A stretch of DNA of 64,000 nucleotides from Cytobacillus oceanisediminis (GCF_003182355.1 NZ_QGTW01000011.1:124001-188000); one strand, 5' to 3'. Positions 52,117 through 59,760 are shown, counted from the stretch's first letter. Numbers and translations are program-made. The notes: generated by a model not told the origin, from the letters alone.

Positions 52117-52374
52117 ATGAAACTTATTGATGAGCTTTATGAACTTTACCGAAACAAGCTGACAGGCGATGAAGAGGATATTGACATGCTCGCTTTCGCC
52201 TTTTTGGAGGAAATGGACAGAGAGGATTTGCTCAGCATTATCCGCGATATGGATAACCAGGAGCTGTATGACTTAATGGGGCTTTATTTGATTGAGAGCT
52301 TGAAAGGGAAATTCGCAAGCGAAAATTATGGGCAGCGCCGCAGCCCGATCATTCATCATAGAAATATACACTAA
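52117..52374 (+). CDS. Small acidic helical protein (DUF6154-like)
   Basis: 85 residues: MKLIDELYELYRNKLTGDEE, DMLAFAFLEEMDREDLLSII, then a basic tail GQRRSPIIHHRNIH. Two or three amphipathic helices with a run of acidic residues; no cysteine, no membrane segment. I think it belongs to DUF6154, a family of unknown function. AGGGAGGTGA lies 8 bases before the ATG, a strong site. Preceding 265 bases show no reliable gene. Confidence 0.7.
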   Translation: MKLIDELYELYRNKLTGDEEDIDMLAFAFLEEMDREDLLSIIRDMDNQELYDLMGLYLIESLKGKFASENYGQRRSPIIHHRNIH

Positions 52375-52456
52375 ACGATACATATCAGGATATATAATTT
52401 TCATTCATAATATCATGCAGCGGCTTCCATGCCGCTTTTTATTTTGCCGAAAATGA

Positions 52457-52490
52457 AAAAAGACCGGCTTTGAAGCCAGTCCTTTGTCTA
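52457..52490 (-). terminator. Intrinsic terminator of dps
   Basis: On the minus strand GGACTGGCTTC, AAAGCCGGTC then six T; adjoins the stop. Confidence 0.8.
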
Positions 52491-52928
52491 TTATCCCAGG
52501 TATGCTTTTAGCATCCAAATATGTTTTTTCAAGCTTTGCTTCACTGCAATCAGCATATCGCCTGTGCCTTCGTCTTTTGCTTCTTCTGCAAGCTCAATGC
52601 CTTCCTGAAGTTCGTCCACCATTTTTTCAAAATCATCGACAATGGTTTGGACCATTTGTTCTTCCGTTTCGTTTCCTGCAGCCTCTTTGATGGAGCTTGT
52701 TTCAAGCACTTCCTTCATTGTGGCAACTGGCTTTGCCTCAAGGGCAAGAATTCGTTCAGCCAATTCATCTACATGTTCATTGGCTTCATTATAAAGTTCT
52801 TCAAACTTGGCATGAAGGGTAAAGAAGTTTTTCCCTTTAATATACCAGTGGTAGTTGTGAAGCTTTACATATAAAACAGTCCAGTTTGCTACTTGCTGAT
52901 TAACAGCACTCACTAATTCTTTACTCAT
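52491..52928 (-). CDS. dps: Dps/ferritin-like DNA-binding or iron-storage protein (YtkB)
   Basis: 145 residues from ATG at 52928, which follows GGAGG by 9 bases; the ATG 3 codons earlier directly follows the site. Four-helix bundle of the Dps group: the ferroxidase residues are in [11 protein letters not shown] (His) and [20 protein letters not shown] (Asp/Glu), both within the first 65 residues. Dps binds iron and protects DNA from peroxide. In B. subtilis ytkB is sigma-B dependent; I did not find a sure sigma-B promoter here. Confidence 0.88.
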   Translation of the reverse strand: MSKELVSAVNQQVANWTVLYVKLHNYHWYIKGKNFFTLHAKFEELYNEANEHVDELAERILALEAKPVATMKEVLETSSIKEAAGNETEEQMVQTIVDDFEKMVDELQEGIELAEEAKDEGTGDMLIAVKQSLKKHIWMLKAYLG

Positions 52929-53056
52929 ACAAATCATCCTCCCAACAATAGATTACCCTCAATAAACAGAAATAAAACCGGAGCTTGTTCTTCTGCGAAA
53001 TTTTTCATGAAAAGGCCCTTTTCATGGTAAAATATTGTTAGCAAAGGGGGAGAAAC

Positions 53057-53239
53057 ATGTATACGGTATTAGTTATATCTATTATCATCGTTATCGTGGT
53101 TCTATTATTGAGCGTTGTAACCACTTCAAAGGCCTATCAATTTAAACATACAGTAGACCCGATTGATCCGCTTCCTGAAAACCAACAAGAAAATGAACAA
53201 AAGGAAGAGGAAACAGAAAAAAACCAAAACCAATCATAA
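53057..53239 (+). CDS. ytzI: YtzI-like single-span membrane protein
   Basis: 60 residues: one N-terminal membrane helix (VLVISIIIVIVVLLLSVV), the short motif TTSKAYQFKHTVDPIDPLP, and a hydrophilic Glu/Gln tail. The motif after the helix is what I know from YtzI. ATG has GGGGGAG 6 bases upstream. Terminator 53258-53296. Function unknown. Confidence 0.7.
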   Translation: MYTVLVISIIIVIVVLLLSVVTTSKAYQFKHTVDPIDPLPENQQENEQKEEETEKNQNQS

Positions 53240-53257
53240 GCATACGCTATTATAAAT

Positions 53258-53296
53258 AGAGCCTCCGCCTTAACGGAGGTTTTCCTTTTCTTTAAT
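53258..53296 (+). terminator. Intrinsic terminator of ytzI
   Basis: GCCTCCGCC, loop, GGCGG-like reverse arm (ACGGAGG) then TTTTCCTTTTC; stem is CCTCCG/CGGAGG. Confidence 0.75.
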
Positions 53297-53339
53297 AGGG
53301 GATTGAATAAAAGACTATACAAGTGGAGAGGACATTAGG

Positions 53340-54788
53340 ATGGATATTTACTCCATAATGCTTACCGTTTTTTTAGTATTAAATATTATCCTTGCTGTTT
53401 TCGTTATATTTTTGGAACGAAGAGATGCGGGTGCCACCTGGGCATGGCTGATGGTTCTGTTCTTTATTCCGCTGCTAGGATTTTTCATGTACCTTTTCTT
53501 TGGACAAAATTTAACGAGACGAAAAATGTTTCAATGGGAAGACCGTAAAAAGATTGGGATTGATGAACTGCTCGCCAGTCAGATTAAAGGGATCAAAGCC
53601 AAAGATTTTCGATTTCAGAATAGCATCATCCTGAAATGCAAAGATCTGATCTATATGCATCTGGTTAATAATGATGCCGTATTGACCCAGGACAACTCTG
53701 TCACCATCTTTTCGGATGGAAGAAAGAAATTTGACTCGCTTATAAGGGATATAAAGGAAGCTAAGGATCACATTCATTTACAATATTATATCTTCAAGAG
53801 AGATAATCTTGGGAAAAGCCTGATTAACCTGCTCACTGAAAAAGCCAAAGAAGGGGTAAAAGTGAGAGTACTGTATGATGAGCTCGGCTCAAGAAGCTTG
53901 CATAAAAAAGTTTTTAAAGAGCTGATGGCAGCCGGCGGCGAGATAGAAGCCTTTTTCCCTTCACGTCTGCATTTTATCAACCTGAGGATCAATTACCGCA
54001 ATCACCGCAAGCTTGCCATCATTGATGGGAAAATTGGCTATGTCGGCGGATTCAACGTTGGGGATGAATATCTCGGTTTAAATCCAAGATTCGGCTATTG
54101 GCGTGATACCCATTTACGAATTGAGGGAAGCGCCGTCCATTCCATGCAAACTCGCTTCATCCTGGACTGGAATCAGGCATCCCACCGCCATGATATCTAC
54201 TATGCTCCTGAATTTTTTCCACTGGCCGAGTCCACTGAGAGTGTAGGAATGCAGATTGTTACCAGCGGTCCTGATTCGGAATGGGAGCAAATTAAGAATG
54301 GCTATATAAAAATGGTTTCATCAGCCCGCAAATCTATTTATATCCAAACCCCATACTTTATTCCGGATGCAAGCCTTTTGGATGCTTTGAGAATTGCCGC
54401 CCTTTCCGGAGTGGAGGTCAATATCATGATTCCGAACAAACCTGACCATATGTTTGTTTACTGGGCGACTTTCTCCTATATTGGGGAAATGCTAAAGGCC
54501 GGCGCAAATATTTATATTTATGAAAATGGTTTTATCCATGCAAAGACACTAATTGTGGATGAAGAGGTTTCGTCAGTCGGAACGGCTAATATTGACGTGA
54601 GAAGCTTCAGGCTTAACTTTGAAGTAAACGCCTTTATTTATGATAGTGATGTATCTAAAACCTTAACTGAAAGCTTTAAAGAAGACATCCAGCTATCGAG
54701 AAAGCTGACAGCTGAAGATTACAGCAAAAGGCCTTTGAAAATTAAATTGAAGGAGTCGGTATCCAGGCTGCTATCTCCGATCTTATAA
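53340..54788 (+). CDS. cls: Cardiolipin synthase
   Basis: 482-residue membrane phospholipase-D-type enzyme that condenses two phosphatidylglycerols into cardiolipin. Two N-terminal membrane helices (IMLTVFLVLNIILAVFVIF and WAWLMVLFFIPLLGFFMYLF, about 5-55) and two HKD motifs: NHRKLAIIDGKIGYVGGFN near 221-239 and IHAKTLIVDEEVSSVGTAN near 398-416. GGAGAGG lies 9 bases upstream of the ATG. Convergent with luxS across a family 2 repeat. Which of the two to three Bacillus Cls paralogues it matches is not settled. Confidence 0.94.
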   Translation: MDIYSIMLTVFLVLNIILAVFVIFLERRDAGATWAWLMVLFFIPLLGFFMYLFFGQNLTRRKMFQWEDRKKIGIDELLASQIKGIKAKDFRFQNSIILKCKDLIYMHLVNNDAVLTQDNSVTIFSDGRKKFDSLIRDIKEAKDHIHLQYYIFKRDNLGKSLINLLTEKAKEGVKVRVLYDELGSRSLHKKVFKELMAAGGEIEAFFPSRLHFINLRINYRNHRKLAIIDGKIGYVGGFNVGDEYLGLNPRFGYWRDTHLRIEGSAVHSMQTRFILDWNQASHRHDIYYAPEFFPLAESTESVGMQIVTSGPDSEWEQIKNGYIKMVSSARKSIYIQTPYFIPDASLLDALRIAALSGVEVNIMIPNKPDHMFVYWATFSYIGEMLKAGANIYIYENGFIHAKTLIVDEEVSSVGTANIDVRSFRLNFEVNAFIYDSDVSKTLTESFKEDIQLSRKLTAEDYSKRPLKIKLKESVSRLLSPIL

Positions 54789-54789
54789 G

Positions 54790-55088
54790 AAAAGCGAATG
54801 CGCCCTTGCCCATCTACGGAGCGTGGTGGCCTGGGGCCAACAGGACAATTGAAGGCTTCATTAGCTTTTACATCGCCCGACCGAAAGCGGTAGCTTTGGG
54901 GAGAATGTGAGTCACTCAGACGTTGCCACAGGACGTTGCGCTCTAAGTCTGAGTTCCTTTTTTGAGATACAAGAAGAACGATAGTGATTCGATGTTGGCT
55001 AATAACGCTCGGAAACGCGCACGTCCTGTGCGTCGTCGCAGACGAGGTGAGGGACGCACGTCGAGTCGATAGGGTGCTGGAGCTAGAC
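54790..55088 (+). repeat. Dispersed repeat family 2, copy 3 (longest)
   Basis: Starts AAAGCGAATGCGCCCTTGCC and ends GTCGATAGGGTGCTGGAGC with CTAGAC. It contains CAGACGTTGCCACAGGACG, which is the exact reverse complement of a stretch in copy 1 at leuS. Further palindromic stretch CGCACGTCCTGTGCGTCGTC near 55016. Lies between the ends of cls and luxS. Confidence 0.7.
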
Positions 55089-55130
55089 AATTATCGAAGT
55101 TCAAAGTTATTCTTTCGATATTTATTATAA

Positions 55131-55166
55131 GAAAAAAAACGGGCTGCAGATCACACAGCCCGTTTC
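55131..55166 (-). terminator. Intrinsic terminator of luxS
   Basis: On the minus strand AAACGGGCTG, loop, CAGCCCG then eight T; just past the stop. Confidence 0.95.
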
Positions 55167-55168
55167 TT

Positions 55169-55642
55169 CTATGCAAAAACTTGCTTTAAATCTTCCTTTG
55201 ATTGATCCAGCCAAAATCTCATCATGCGCTTTGCACCTTCAAGATCATGAAGCTTCGCCTGGCCGCATTGCTTTTCATTTGCAGCAGGAATTTCCGTTAC
55301 TTCTACCGCATCCTTCAATGTATCATCAAGCAAATCGATGATCTCCTCTACTGCTGGTTCTCCGCTTACAACCAGATAATAGCCTGTCTGGCATCCCATT
55401 GGCGAAATATCAATGATATCAAAATGATTATACTTCTCCGCATGTGTACGGATGTTAAAAGCAAGCAGATGCTCCAATGTATGAATCACATCCGGCTTCA
55501 TGGCCTGTTTGTTCGGCTGGCAGAAACGGATATCAAATTTATTGACCACCCCATCACTTCCAACCTTATGTACACCACAGTGCCTTACAAATGGCGCTTT
55601 AACAGCGTTATGGTCCAATTCAAAACTTTCAACTGAAGGCAT
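55169..55642 (-). CDS. luxS: S-ribosylhomocysteine lyase (AI-2 synthase)
   Basis: 157 residues from ATG at 55642 with AGGGGAG 7 bases upstream. Cleaves S-ribosylhomocysteine to homocysteine and DPD, the precursor of autoinducer-2; part of the activated methyl cycle. Metal site [20 protein letters not shown] at about 53-72 (two His) and the third Cys in [15 protein letters not shown] near 118-132. It stands alone with its own terminator; no S-box or other riboswitch seen upstream. Confidence 0.96.
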   Translation of the reverse strand: MPSVESFELDHNAVKAPFVRHCGVHKVGSDGVVNKFDIRFCQPNKQAMKPDVIHTLEHLLAFNIRTHAEKYNHFDIIDISPMGCQTGYYLVVSGEPAVEEIIDLLDDTLKDAVEVTEIPAANEKQCGQAKLHDLEGAKRMMRFWLDQSKEDLKQVFA

Positions 55643-55782
55643 TGTAAACACTCCCCTAATGTTTTCCTTTCATTATAACGCAATCTCCGACTAAGTTCAT
55701 CAAATTAATATGAAAATTGTGACGTTTTAACGATTATATGTTATTTTAAAAGTAAATATGATTGTAAAGGGAAGGCATTTCT

Positions 55783-56022
55783 ATGCTTAAAAAATTATTA
55801 ATATCATTATTTCGCTTATACCAAGTTGTTATTTCTCCGCTCAAGCCCCCTACATGCCGATTTTATCCGACATGTTCCCATTATGGGCTGGAATCTGTTA
55901 AACGGTTCGGTGCATTAAGAGGCGGCTGGCTTACAATAAAACGAATCCTCAAATGCCATCCCTTTCATCCGGGCGGGGTTGATCTTGTCCCTGAGGAATG
56001 GCCCGGGAAGAAAAAGGATTAA
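55783..56022 (+). CDS. ytjA: YidD-type membrane protein insertion efficiency factor
   Basis: 79 residues with the full family signature: [40 protein letters not shown] and [15 protein letters not shown]. YidD proteins help insertion of inner-membrane proteins together with YidC. Three conserved Cys. AAAGGGAAGG lies before the ATG. Convergent with ytiB with a 4-base overlap of coding ends. Confidence 0.93.
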   Translation: MLKKLLISLFRLYQVVISPLKPPTCRFYPTCSHYGLESVKRFGALRGGWLTIKRILKCHPFHPGGVDLVPEEWPGKKKD

Positions 56023-56591
56023 GATTCGTATCCGTCCACTACCAAGTCGAGCTTACCTGTGCCTGGATGAATGACTAGTCCGTGCACAGGCACATCCTTC
56101 GCCATTAATGGATGCTTTTTCACCATATGAACACTGTGCGCCACACTATCTTCTACATTTTCAAATCCTTTCAGCCAATCTTCGGCGGCAATTCCTGAAT
56201 ATGTCATCGTATCTAAAGCATCATCTGTAATGCCTCTTTCCTTCATACTGCTAACAACAGTATCAGCTTTCATCCCGCTCATTCCGCAATCACGATGGCC
56301 AATGACAAATACTTCTTTTGCTTGCAGCTGATATACGGCAACCAGGATACTTCTCATAATACTTCCAAAAGGATGGGTGACTAGAGCGCCCGCATTTTTA
56401 ATGATTTTCACATCACCGTTTCTAACATTCAGTGCTTTAGGAAGCAGCTCGACTAAACGTGTGTCCATGCACGTTAAAATGACCATTTTTTTATTAGGGA
56501 ATTTTGTTGTTTCAAACTCTTCATACCTTTTTTCTTCAACAAACTGCTGATTATGGTTTAAGATTTCATCTAAAAGTTTCAATGGTATCAC
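56019..56591 (-). CDS. ytiB: Beta-class carbonic anhydrase YtiB
   Basis: 190-residue zinc enzyme, CO2 to bicarbonate. Zinc ligands: Cys in [14 protein letters not shown] near 38-51, His and Cys in [11 protein letters not shown] near 97-107. The Asp/Arg dyad sits in CMDTR. B. subtilis YtiB has been linked to bicarbonate handling under biofilm growth. GGGAG lies upstream of ATG. Overlaps the end of ytjA. No terminator was found in the overlapping zone. Confidence 0.9.
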   Translation of the reverse strand: MIPLKLLDEILNHNQQFVEEKRYEEFETTKFPNKKMVILTCMDTRLVELLPKALNVRNGDVKIIKNAGALVTHPFGSIMRSILVAVYQLQAKEVFVIGHRDCGMSGMKADTVVSSMKERGITDDALDTMTYSGIAAEDWLKGFENVEDSVAHSVHMVKKHPLMAKDVPVHGLVIHPGTGKLDLVVDGYES

Positions 56592-56711
56592 TCCCAGTCA
56601 TATTTAGTATTGCTTTCAAGACCAGCAGCTGGCTAGGCTGCTATAATGGACATTTATACTGTCCATACTATATAGAGACTTTAACACATTAGCTATTAAT
56701 TATTTAGCTTT

Positions 56712-56775
56712 GTTAAACTTCCTGTTGATTTCCGCTTCAATCAACAGGGTGCTAAAATCAACAATGAGCTTTAAC
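56712..56775 (-). repeat. Family 1 solo scar (both ends joined, body lost)
   Basis: On the minus strand GTTAAAGCTCATTGTTGATT, then CCCTGTTGATTGAAGCGGAA, ATCAACAGGAAGTTTAAC. This is the left end of the family joined to its right end at the shared word AGCGGAA. Confidence 0.85.
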
Positions 56776-56883
56776 TTAGCTAATATTAAAAAAGTCCCTC
56801 TTAACTATGATACAAAAAGCTGGGGCTTCAAACAAATTTTAACCCTTGCTTTTTGGCTGTATATTTTGTAAGATTACTAAGTG

Positions 56884-56942
56884 AAATCGTAATGATTACG
56901 TATTGAATTTTTTTATTAGATAAATCGTAATAAATACGTTTT
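56884..56942 (+). promoter_or_regulatory. Two Zur boxes upstream of the zinc lipoprotein gene
   Basis: AAATCGTAATGATTACGTAT (56884-56903) and AAATCGTAATAAATACGTTT (56922-56941) closely fit the Bacillus Zur operator AAATCGTAATNATTACGATT. Their separation (38 bases) would let Zur cover a promoter between and around them. Confidence 0.88.
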
Positions 56943-56964
56943 AGGATGAGAGGAGAAAACATTC

Positions 56965-58053
56965 ATGAAAAAGGCAATTATTTTTTTAGCATTAAGCTTG
57001 ATTCTTCTTTTATCAGGCTGTACAGATGAAAAGCCTGCCAAAGAAGAAGGGGATAATAATAAAGCGGCTGTTTATACAACTGTCTATCCGCTACAATATT
57101 TTACAGAAAGAATTGGCGGAGAATTTATAGAAGCAAAAACGGTTTATCCTCCAGGGTCAGATGAACATACGTTTGAACCGTCTCAAACAGATATGATGAA
57201 TTTGGCCGATTCAGATCTGTTTATTTTTGTCGGGCTTGGTCTTGAAGGGTTTGTGGAAAAAGCAAAAGAAACATTGAAAAATGAGAACGTCACAATGGTC
57301 GCTGCAGGTGAGAATATTGAATTTGTTCATTCCGGAGAAGAGGACCACGATGCTGCACATGAAGAAGAAGGACATTCAGATGATCATTCCGATGAGGCTG
57401 CACACGATGAAGAAGGACATTCAGATGATCATTCCGATGAGACTGCACACGATGAAGAAGGACATTCAGATGATCATTCCGATGAGACTGCACACGATGA
57501 AGAAGGCAATGATGGCCACAACCATGGTGACATTGATCCGCATGTATGGCTTGATCCTTTCTATGCCAAAGAAATGGCAGAATCGGTTAAAACTGCTTTA
57601 GCAGATCAGATGCCTGAACATGAAGAACAATTTGAAAAAAATTATCAGGAACTTGCACAGGAGCTAGATGACCTTCACAATGACTTCGAGCAAACTGTTC
57701 AGAATGCAAAGCATAAAGAAATCATTGTTTCCCATGCAGCATACGGCTATTGGGAAGAACGTTACGGTTTAGATCAAATTAGTGTTGCCGGGTTAAACTC
57801 ATCCAATGAACCAACCCAAAAGGAATTGCAGAAAGTTATTTCTGAAGCAAAAGAGCACGACTTAAAATACGTATTTTTTGAACAGAATGTCAGCTCTAGA
57901 CTGACTGAAATTCTTCAAAAAGAAATCGGTGCCCAGCCTTTAATGCTTCATAACTTATCCGTCTTAACGGAAGAGGACATAGAAAATAAACAGACTTATT
58001 TTACTCTTATGAGAGAAAATCTTGCATCACTTGAAAAAGCATTAAATGAATAG
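56965..58053 (+). CDS. Zinc-binding lipoprotein of ABC cluster A-1 type (ZnuA/AdcA-like)
   Basis: 362 residues. Lipobox after LALSLILLLSGC (Cys at about 19); the A-1 family core has AVYTTVYPLQYFTERIGGEF, DEHTFEPSQTDMM (first His), DPHVWLDPFYAKEMAES (second His), SHAAYGYWEERYGL (third His) and a C-terminal Glu/Asp region. A Glu/His/Asp-rich loop carries three exact 15-residue repeats (EEGHSDDHSDE...), coded by 45 bp units at 57364-57498, plus GNDGHNHGDIDPH. Such loops bind zinc loosely. Two Zur boxes lie upstream (GAGAGGAG before ATG). No ATPase or permease gene is next to it, so it must use a system elsewhere. Manganese instead of zinc is unlikely given the Zur boxes. Confidence 0.92.
   Translation: MKKAIIFLALSLILLLSGCTDEKPAKEEGDNNKAAVYTTVYPLQYFTERIGGEFIEAKTVYPPGSDEHTFEPSQTDMMNLADSDLFIFVGLGLEGFVEKAKETLKNENVTMVAAGENIEFVHSGEEDHDAAHEEEGHSDDHSDEAAHDEEGHSDDHSDETAHDEEGHSDDHSDETAHDEEGNDGHNHGDIDPHVWLDPFYAKEMAESVKTALADQMPEHEEQFEKNYQELAQELDDLHNDFEQTVQNAKHKEIIVSHAAYGYWEERYGLDQISVAGLNSSNEPTQKELQKVISEAKEHDLKYVFFEQNVSSRLTEILQKEIGAQPLMLHNLSVLTEEDIENKQTYFTLMRENLASLEKALNE
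57364..57498 (+). repeat. Three 45 bp tandem units coding the His-rich loop
   Basis: Units begin GAAGAAGGACATTC at 57364, 57409 and 57454, with a partial fourth at 57499. The second and third units are alike base for base over most of their length, which points to recent expansion. Confidence 0.9.
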
Positions 58054-58086
58054 TTTTAAATATACCTTCCAACTTGGGGTGTTTCA

Positions 58087-58137
58087 GACTGTATACAAAC
58101 TCGATGAAAATCGGGTTTGCCTACGGTCTTTTTTTAG
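58087..58137 (+). terminator. Intrinsic terminator of the zinc lipoprotein gene
   Basis: AGACTGTA, AAACTCGAT, loop, ATCGGGTTT, TACGGTCTTTTTTT: a stem with small bulges and seven T, 34 bases past the stop. Confidence 0.8.
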
Positions 58138-58144
58138 TCCGTCT

Positions 58145-58310
58145 GTGAAATGGGCCTGTTGATTTCCGTTCCAGGTGCTCAGCGAACGTGGGCGGCCCGG
58201 GGAAGCCTCCTCGTCGCTTCGCTCCTGCGGGGTCTCCCCTGACCCTTGCTCCCGCAGGAGTCTTCGCACCTTCCACTCCAATCAACAGGATTTTAAAATA
58301 AATGTGGCAG
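58145..58310 (-). repeat. Dispersed repeat family 1, copy E (short form)
   Basis: On the minus strand CCTGTTGATTGGAGTGGAAG, GTGCGAAGACTCCTGCGGGA, GACCCCGCAGGAGC and GTTCGCTGAGCACCTGGAAC followed by GGAAATCAACAGGC. It lacks the central ATTCGCATTTTC module of copies A-D and F, so it is the short form. Confidence 0.8.
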
Positions 58311-58350
58311 TAGAATCAAGCCTATTTTTAAATAGATCTGTATAACGCTT

Positions 58351-58450
58351 GAGGTGATGAATATGCTTTCAAAAAACAATCCGATTCAACGAGACTAACT
58401 GGAGATGGTTGCTTTAGACCATCTGGTCCACAAGACCACTTAGTCCGGAG
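58351..58450 (+). pseudogene. IS1182-family transposase remnant (N-terminal end only)
   Basis: An AGGTGATG site precedes ATG at 58363. The frame reads MLSKNNPIQRD, stop, LEMVALDHLV, then shifts; the expected text of IS1182-type transposases is FSKNNPIQRDQLEMVALDHL. A TAA replaces the Gln codon and a base is missing after DHLV. Beyond 58450 the similarity ends. Confidence 0.75.
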
Positions 58451-58454
58451 GATG

Positions 58455-58482
58455 ATACCTCCCAACTTGGGAGATTTTTTTA
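58455..58482 (+). terminator. Hairpin with T run after the transposase remnant
   Basis: CTCCCAA and TTGGGAG around C, then seven T. Possibly all that is left of the element end. Confidence 0.6.
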
Positions 58483-58495
58483 TTCCCTTGGCATT

Positions 58496-58640
58496 GTAAA
58501 AGCTCATTGTATTTAAGCAACTTGTTGATTAGAGCGGAAGGCGAAAGCGCATTCGCATTTCTTTCGTGCAGCGTTTATTCCAGGTACATATTCGAAGTCT
58601 CCGGGAGAACGAGTCAAAGGGCGGCCTCACTTGCTCATCA
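58496..58640 (+). repeat. Dispersed repeat family 1, copy F (truncated)
   Basis: Begins GTAAAAGCTCATTG, TTGATTAGAGCGGAAGGCG, GCATTCGCATTTCTTTCGTG, ends after GGGAGAACGAGTCAAAGG. The right end with GGAAATCAAC is missing; what follows, up to about 58740, is unrelated and unidentified. Confidence 0.7.
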
Positions 58641-58752
58641 TACGCATGGGACCGTTGGATCACCAGCTGACCGCTGAACCAAAGACCCAACCTAACATTC
58701 CCTGCAAATGCCATGACTTAATGCCCGCACCCTGCAGAAAATAAAAAAGACC

Positions 58753-58785
58753 TTGGTACCAGGTACCACCCGAATTTTGTCGAAT
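58753..58785 (+). repeat. Direct repeat left of the DUF1540 gene
   Basis: TTGGTACCAGGTACCACC then CGAATTTTGTCGAAT. A near copy stands at 58984-59016. It holds the palindrome GGTACCAGGTACC. Confidence 0.8.
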
Positions 58786-58824
58786 TTCGGTTTTGGTCGG
58801 AAATTAGCTAAGGAGTGATGGGCA

Positions 58825-58983
58825 ATGGCTAAAGACGTTTTATGTGAAGTAAATAACTGTGCGTTCTGGGCTGACGGAAACCTCTGCAGCGCTGACAAAA
58901 TTTACGTGGTCAGCCACAAAGGTGAAACAGCAGACAACAGCAGGGAAACCGACTGCAAAACCTTCGAACCGCACGACCTTTAA
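58825..58983 (+). CDS. DUF1540 small cysteine-containing protein
   Basis: 52 residues, too short for most gene callers. ATG at 58825 has AAGGAGTGATG 6-7 bases upstream. Sequence MAKDVLCEVNNCAFWADGNL then CSADKIYVVSH, and ends DCKTFEPHDL. Four Cys (about positions 7, 12, 21 and 44) fit the DUF1540 pattern, a small protein with probable metal or disulfide site. Function unknown; in Bacillus such genes are often sporulation-linked, which I cannot show here. Flanked by direct repeats and followed by its own terminator at 59071-59105. Confidence 0.85.
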   Translation: MAKDVLCEVNNCAFWADGNLCSADKIYVVSHKGETADNSRETDCKTFEPHDL

Positions 58984-59016
58984 TTGGTGCCAGGCACCGC
59001 CCGAATTTTGTCGAAT
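58984..59016 (+). repeat. Direct repeat right of the DUF1540 gene
   Basis: TTGGTGCCAGGCACCGCC then CGAATTTTGTCGAAT. Compared with the left copy, changes in the palindrome (GGTGCC/GGCACC against GGTACC/GGTACC) keep both halves matched. Confidence 0.8.
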
Positions 59017-59070
59017 GCAGGCGTGCCATCGCGTTAACAATTTTATAATGGTAAGTAGTTAACCATAATT

Positions 59071-59105
59071 AAAGCGGTGCCTGGTACTAGGCATCGCTTT
59101 TTTTG
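59071..59105 (+). terminator. Intrinsic terminator of the DUF1540 gene
   Basis: AAAGCGGTGCCT, loop GGTACT, AGGCATCGCTTTTTTTT. Strong stem with a G-T pair; good T run. Confidence 0.85.
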
Positions 59106-59114
59106 AAAGACAAT

Positions 59115-59179
59115 GTTAAAGATCAATACTGATTTTGACCCTTTGTTGATTGAAGCGGAAATCAACTGGCAAGTTTAAC
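59115..59179 (+). repeat. Family 1 solo scar, second copy
   Basis: GTTAAAGATCAATACTGATT, TTTGTTGATTGAAGCGGAAA, TCAACTGGCAAGTTTAAC. Same fusion as the scar at 56712-56775: left and right ends joined at AGCGGAA. Confidence 0.85.
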
Positions 59180-59278
59180 ACATCTTTTGAAAAAGTTCGG
59201 TATCTTTTTATAAAAAGTGTTTAAGACAAATGTCACCGGGAATGTATAGAATAACAACAACTTACAGGAGTGATAAAT

Positions 59279-59386
59279 ATGTTATCAACAGTTATCATGC
59301 TTGGAGCTGCGTTCGCCGCTGCTGCTGGATTAAGCTCCTTCGCGATTAAAGAGGATTCATTTATTAAAGACGAAATTACTCAATAA
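59279..59386 (+). CDS. 35-residue membrane microprotein
   Basis: ATG at 59279 with ACAGGAG about 8 bases upstream; MLSTVIMLGAAFAAAAGLSS is one hydrophobic helix, followed by FAIKEDSFIKDEITQ and stop TAA. A terminator follows at 59393-59425. No family recognised. The strong site and terminator argue for a real gene. Confidence 0.65.
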   Translation: MLSTVIMLGAAFAAAAGLSSFAIKEDSFIKDEITQ

Positions 59387-59392
59387 TTTAAG

Positions 59393-59425
59393 ATAAAAGA
59401 CGCTGCGGAAGCGTCTATTTTTTTT
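59393..59425 (+). terminator. Intrinsic terminator of the 35-residue gene
   Basis: AGACGCT, loop GCGGA, AGCGTCTATTTTTTTT. Confidence 0.85.
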
Positions 59426-59565
59426 GTGAAAAATATCCTCTTTCCAGCTGAAAAAAAGTGTAGCTACTGCGATACACGTTCACAAAACCGCAATAAATAG
59501 ATCATTAACAATGCTATTATTAACACTATAATAAAAATAGAAAATAATAAAAGTAGGTGCCTGTT

Positions 59566-59760
59566 TTGACTTTTGCCATTGTTCTCGTCATATTAATTCT
59601 TATTGCTGCTGTCATTTTTACATTATCATTAACAGGAAAAAGCGATGATGGCTATTCCAGTTCCACTAAAAAAAACACCGCAAACCTGACCTATATTTAT
59701 ATCATTGCTATTTTTCTATCCGTTATAGCCCTGGCTGTCTATATTTATTTTTTTACTTAG
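59566..59760 (+). CDS. Small two-span membrane protein
   Basis: 64 residues from TTG at 59566 (AGGTG 5 bases upstream; the GTG at 59557 is part of that site). Two membrane helices: FAIVLVILILIAAVIFTLSL and TYIYIIAIFLSVIALAVYIY, joined by a short Ser/Lys-rich loop (GKSDDGYSSSTKKN). Hydrophobic ends facing the same side. No family recognised; it lies next to the menaquinone genes but is transcribed opposite to them. Terminator 59768-59808. Confidence 0.6.
   Translation: MTFAIVLVILILIAAVIFTLSLTGKSDDGYSSSTKKNTANLTYIYIIAIFLSVIALAVYIYFFT

Noticed and set aside
57281..57601. Second-frame and antisense open frames with 15-residue repeats inside the zinc lipoprotein gene
   Set aside because: Produced by the 45 bp units read in other frames; the lipoprotein frame has lipobox and family motifs.
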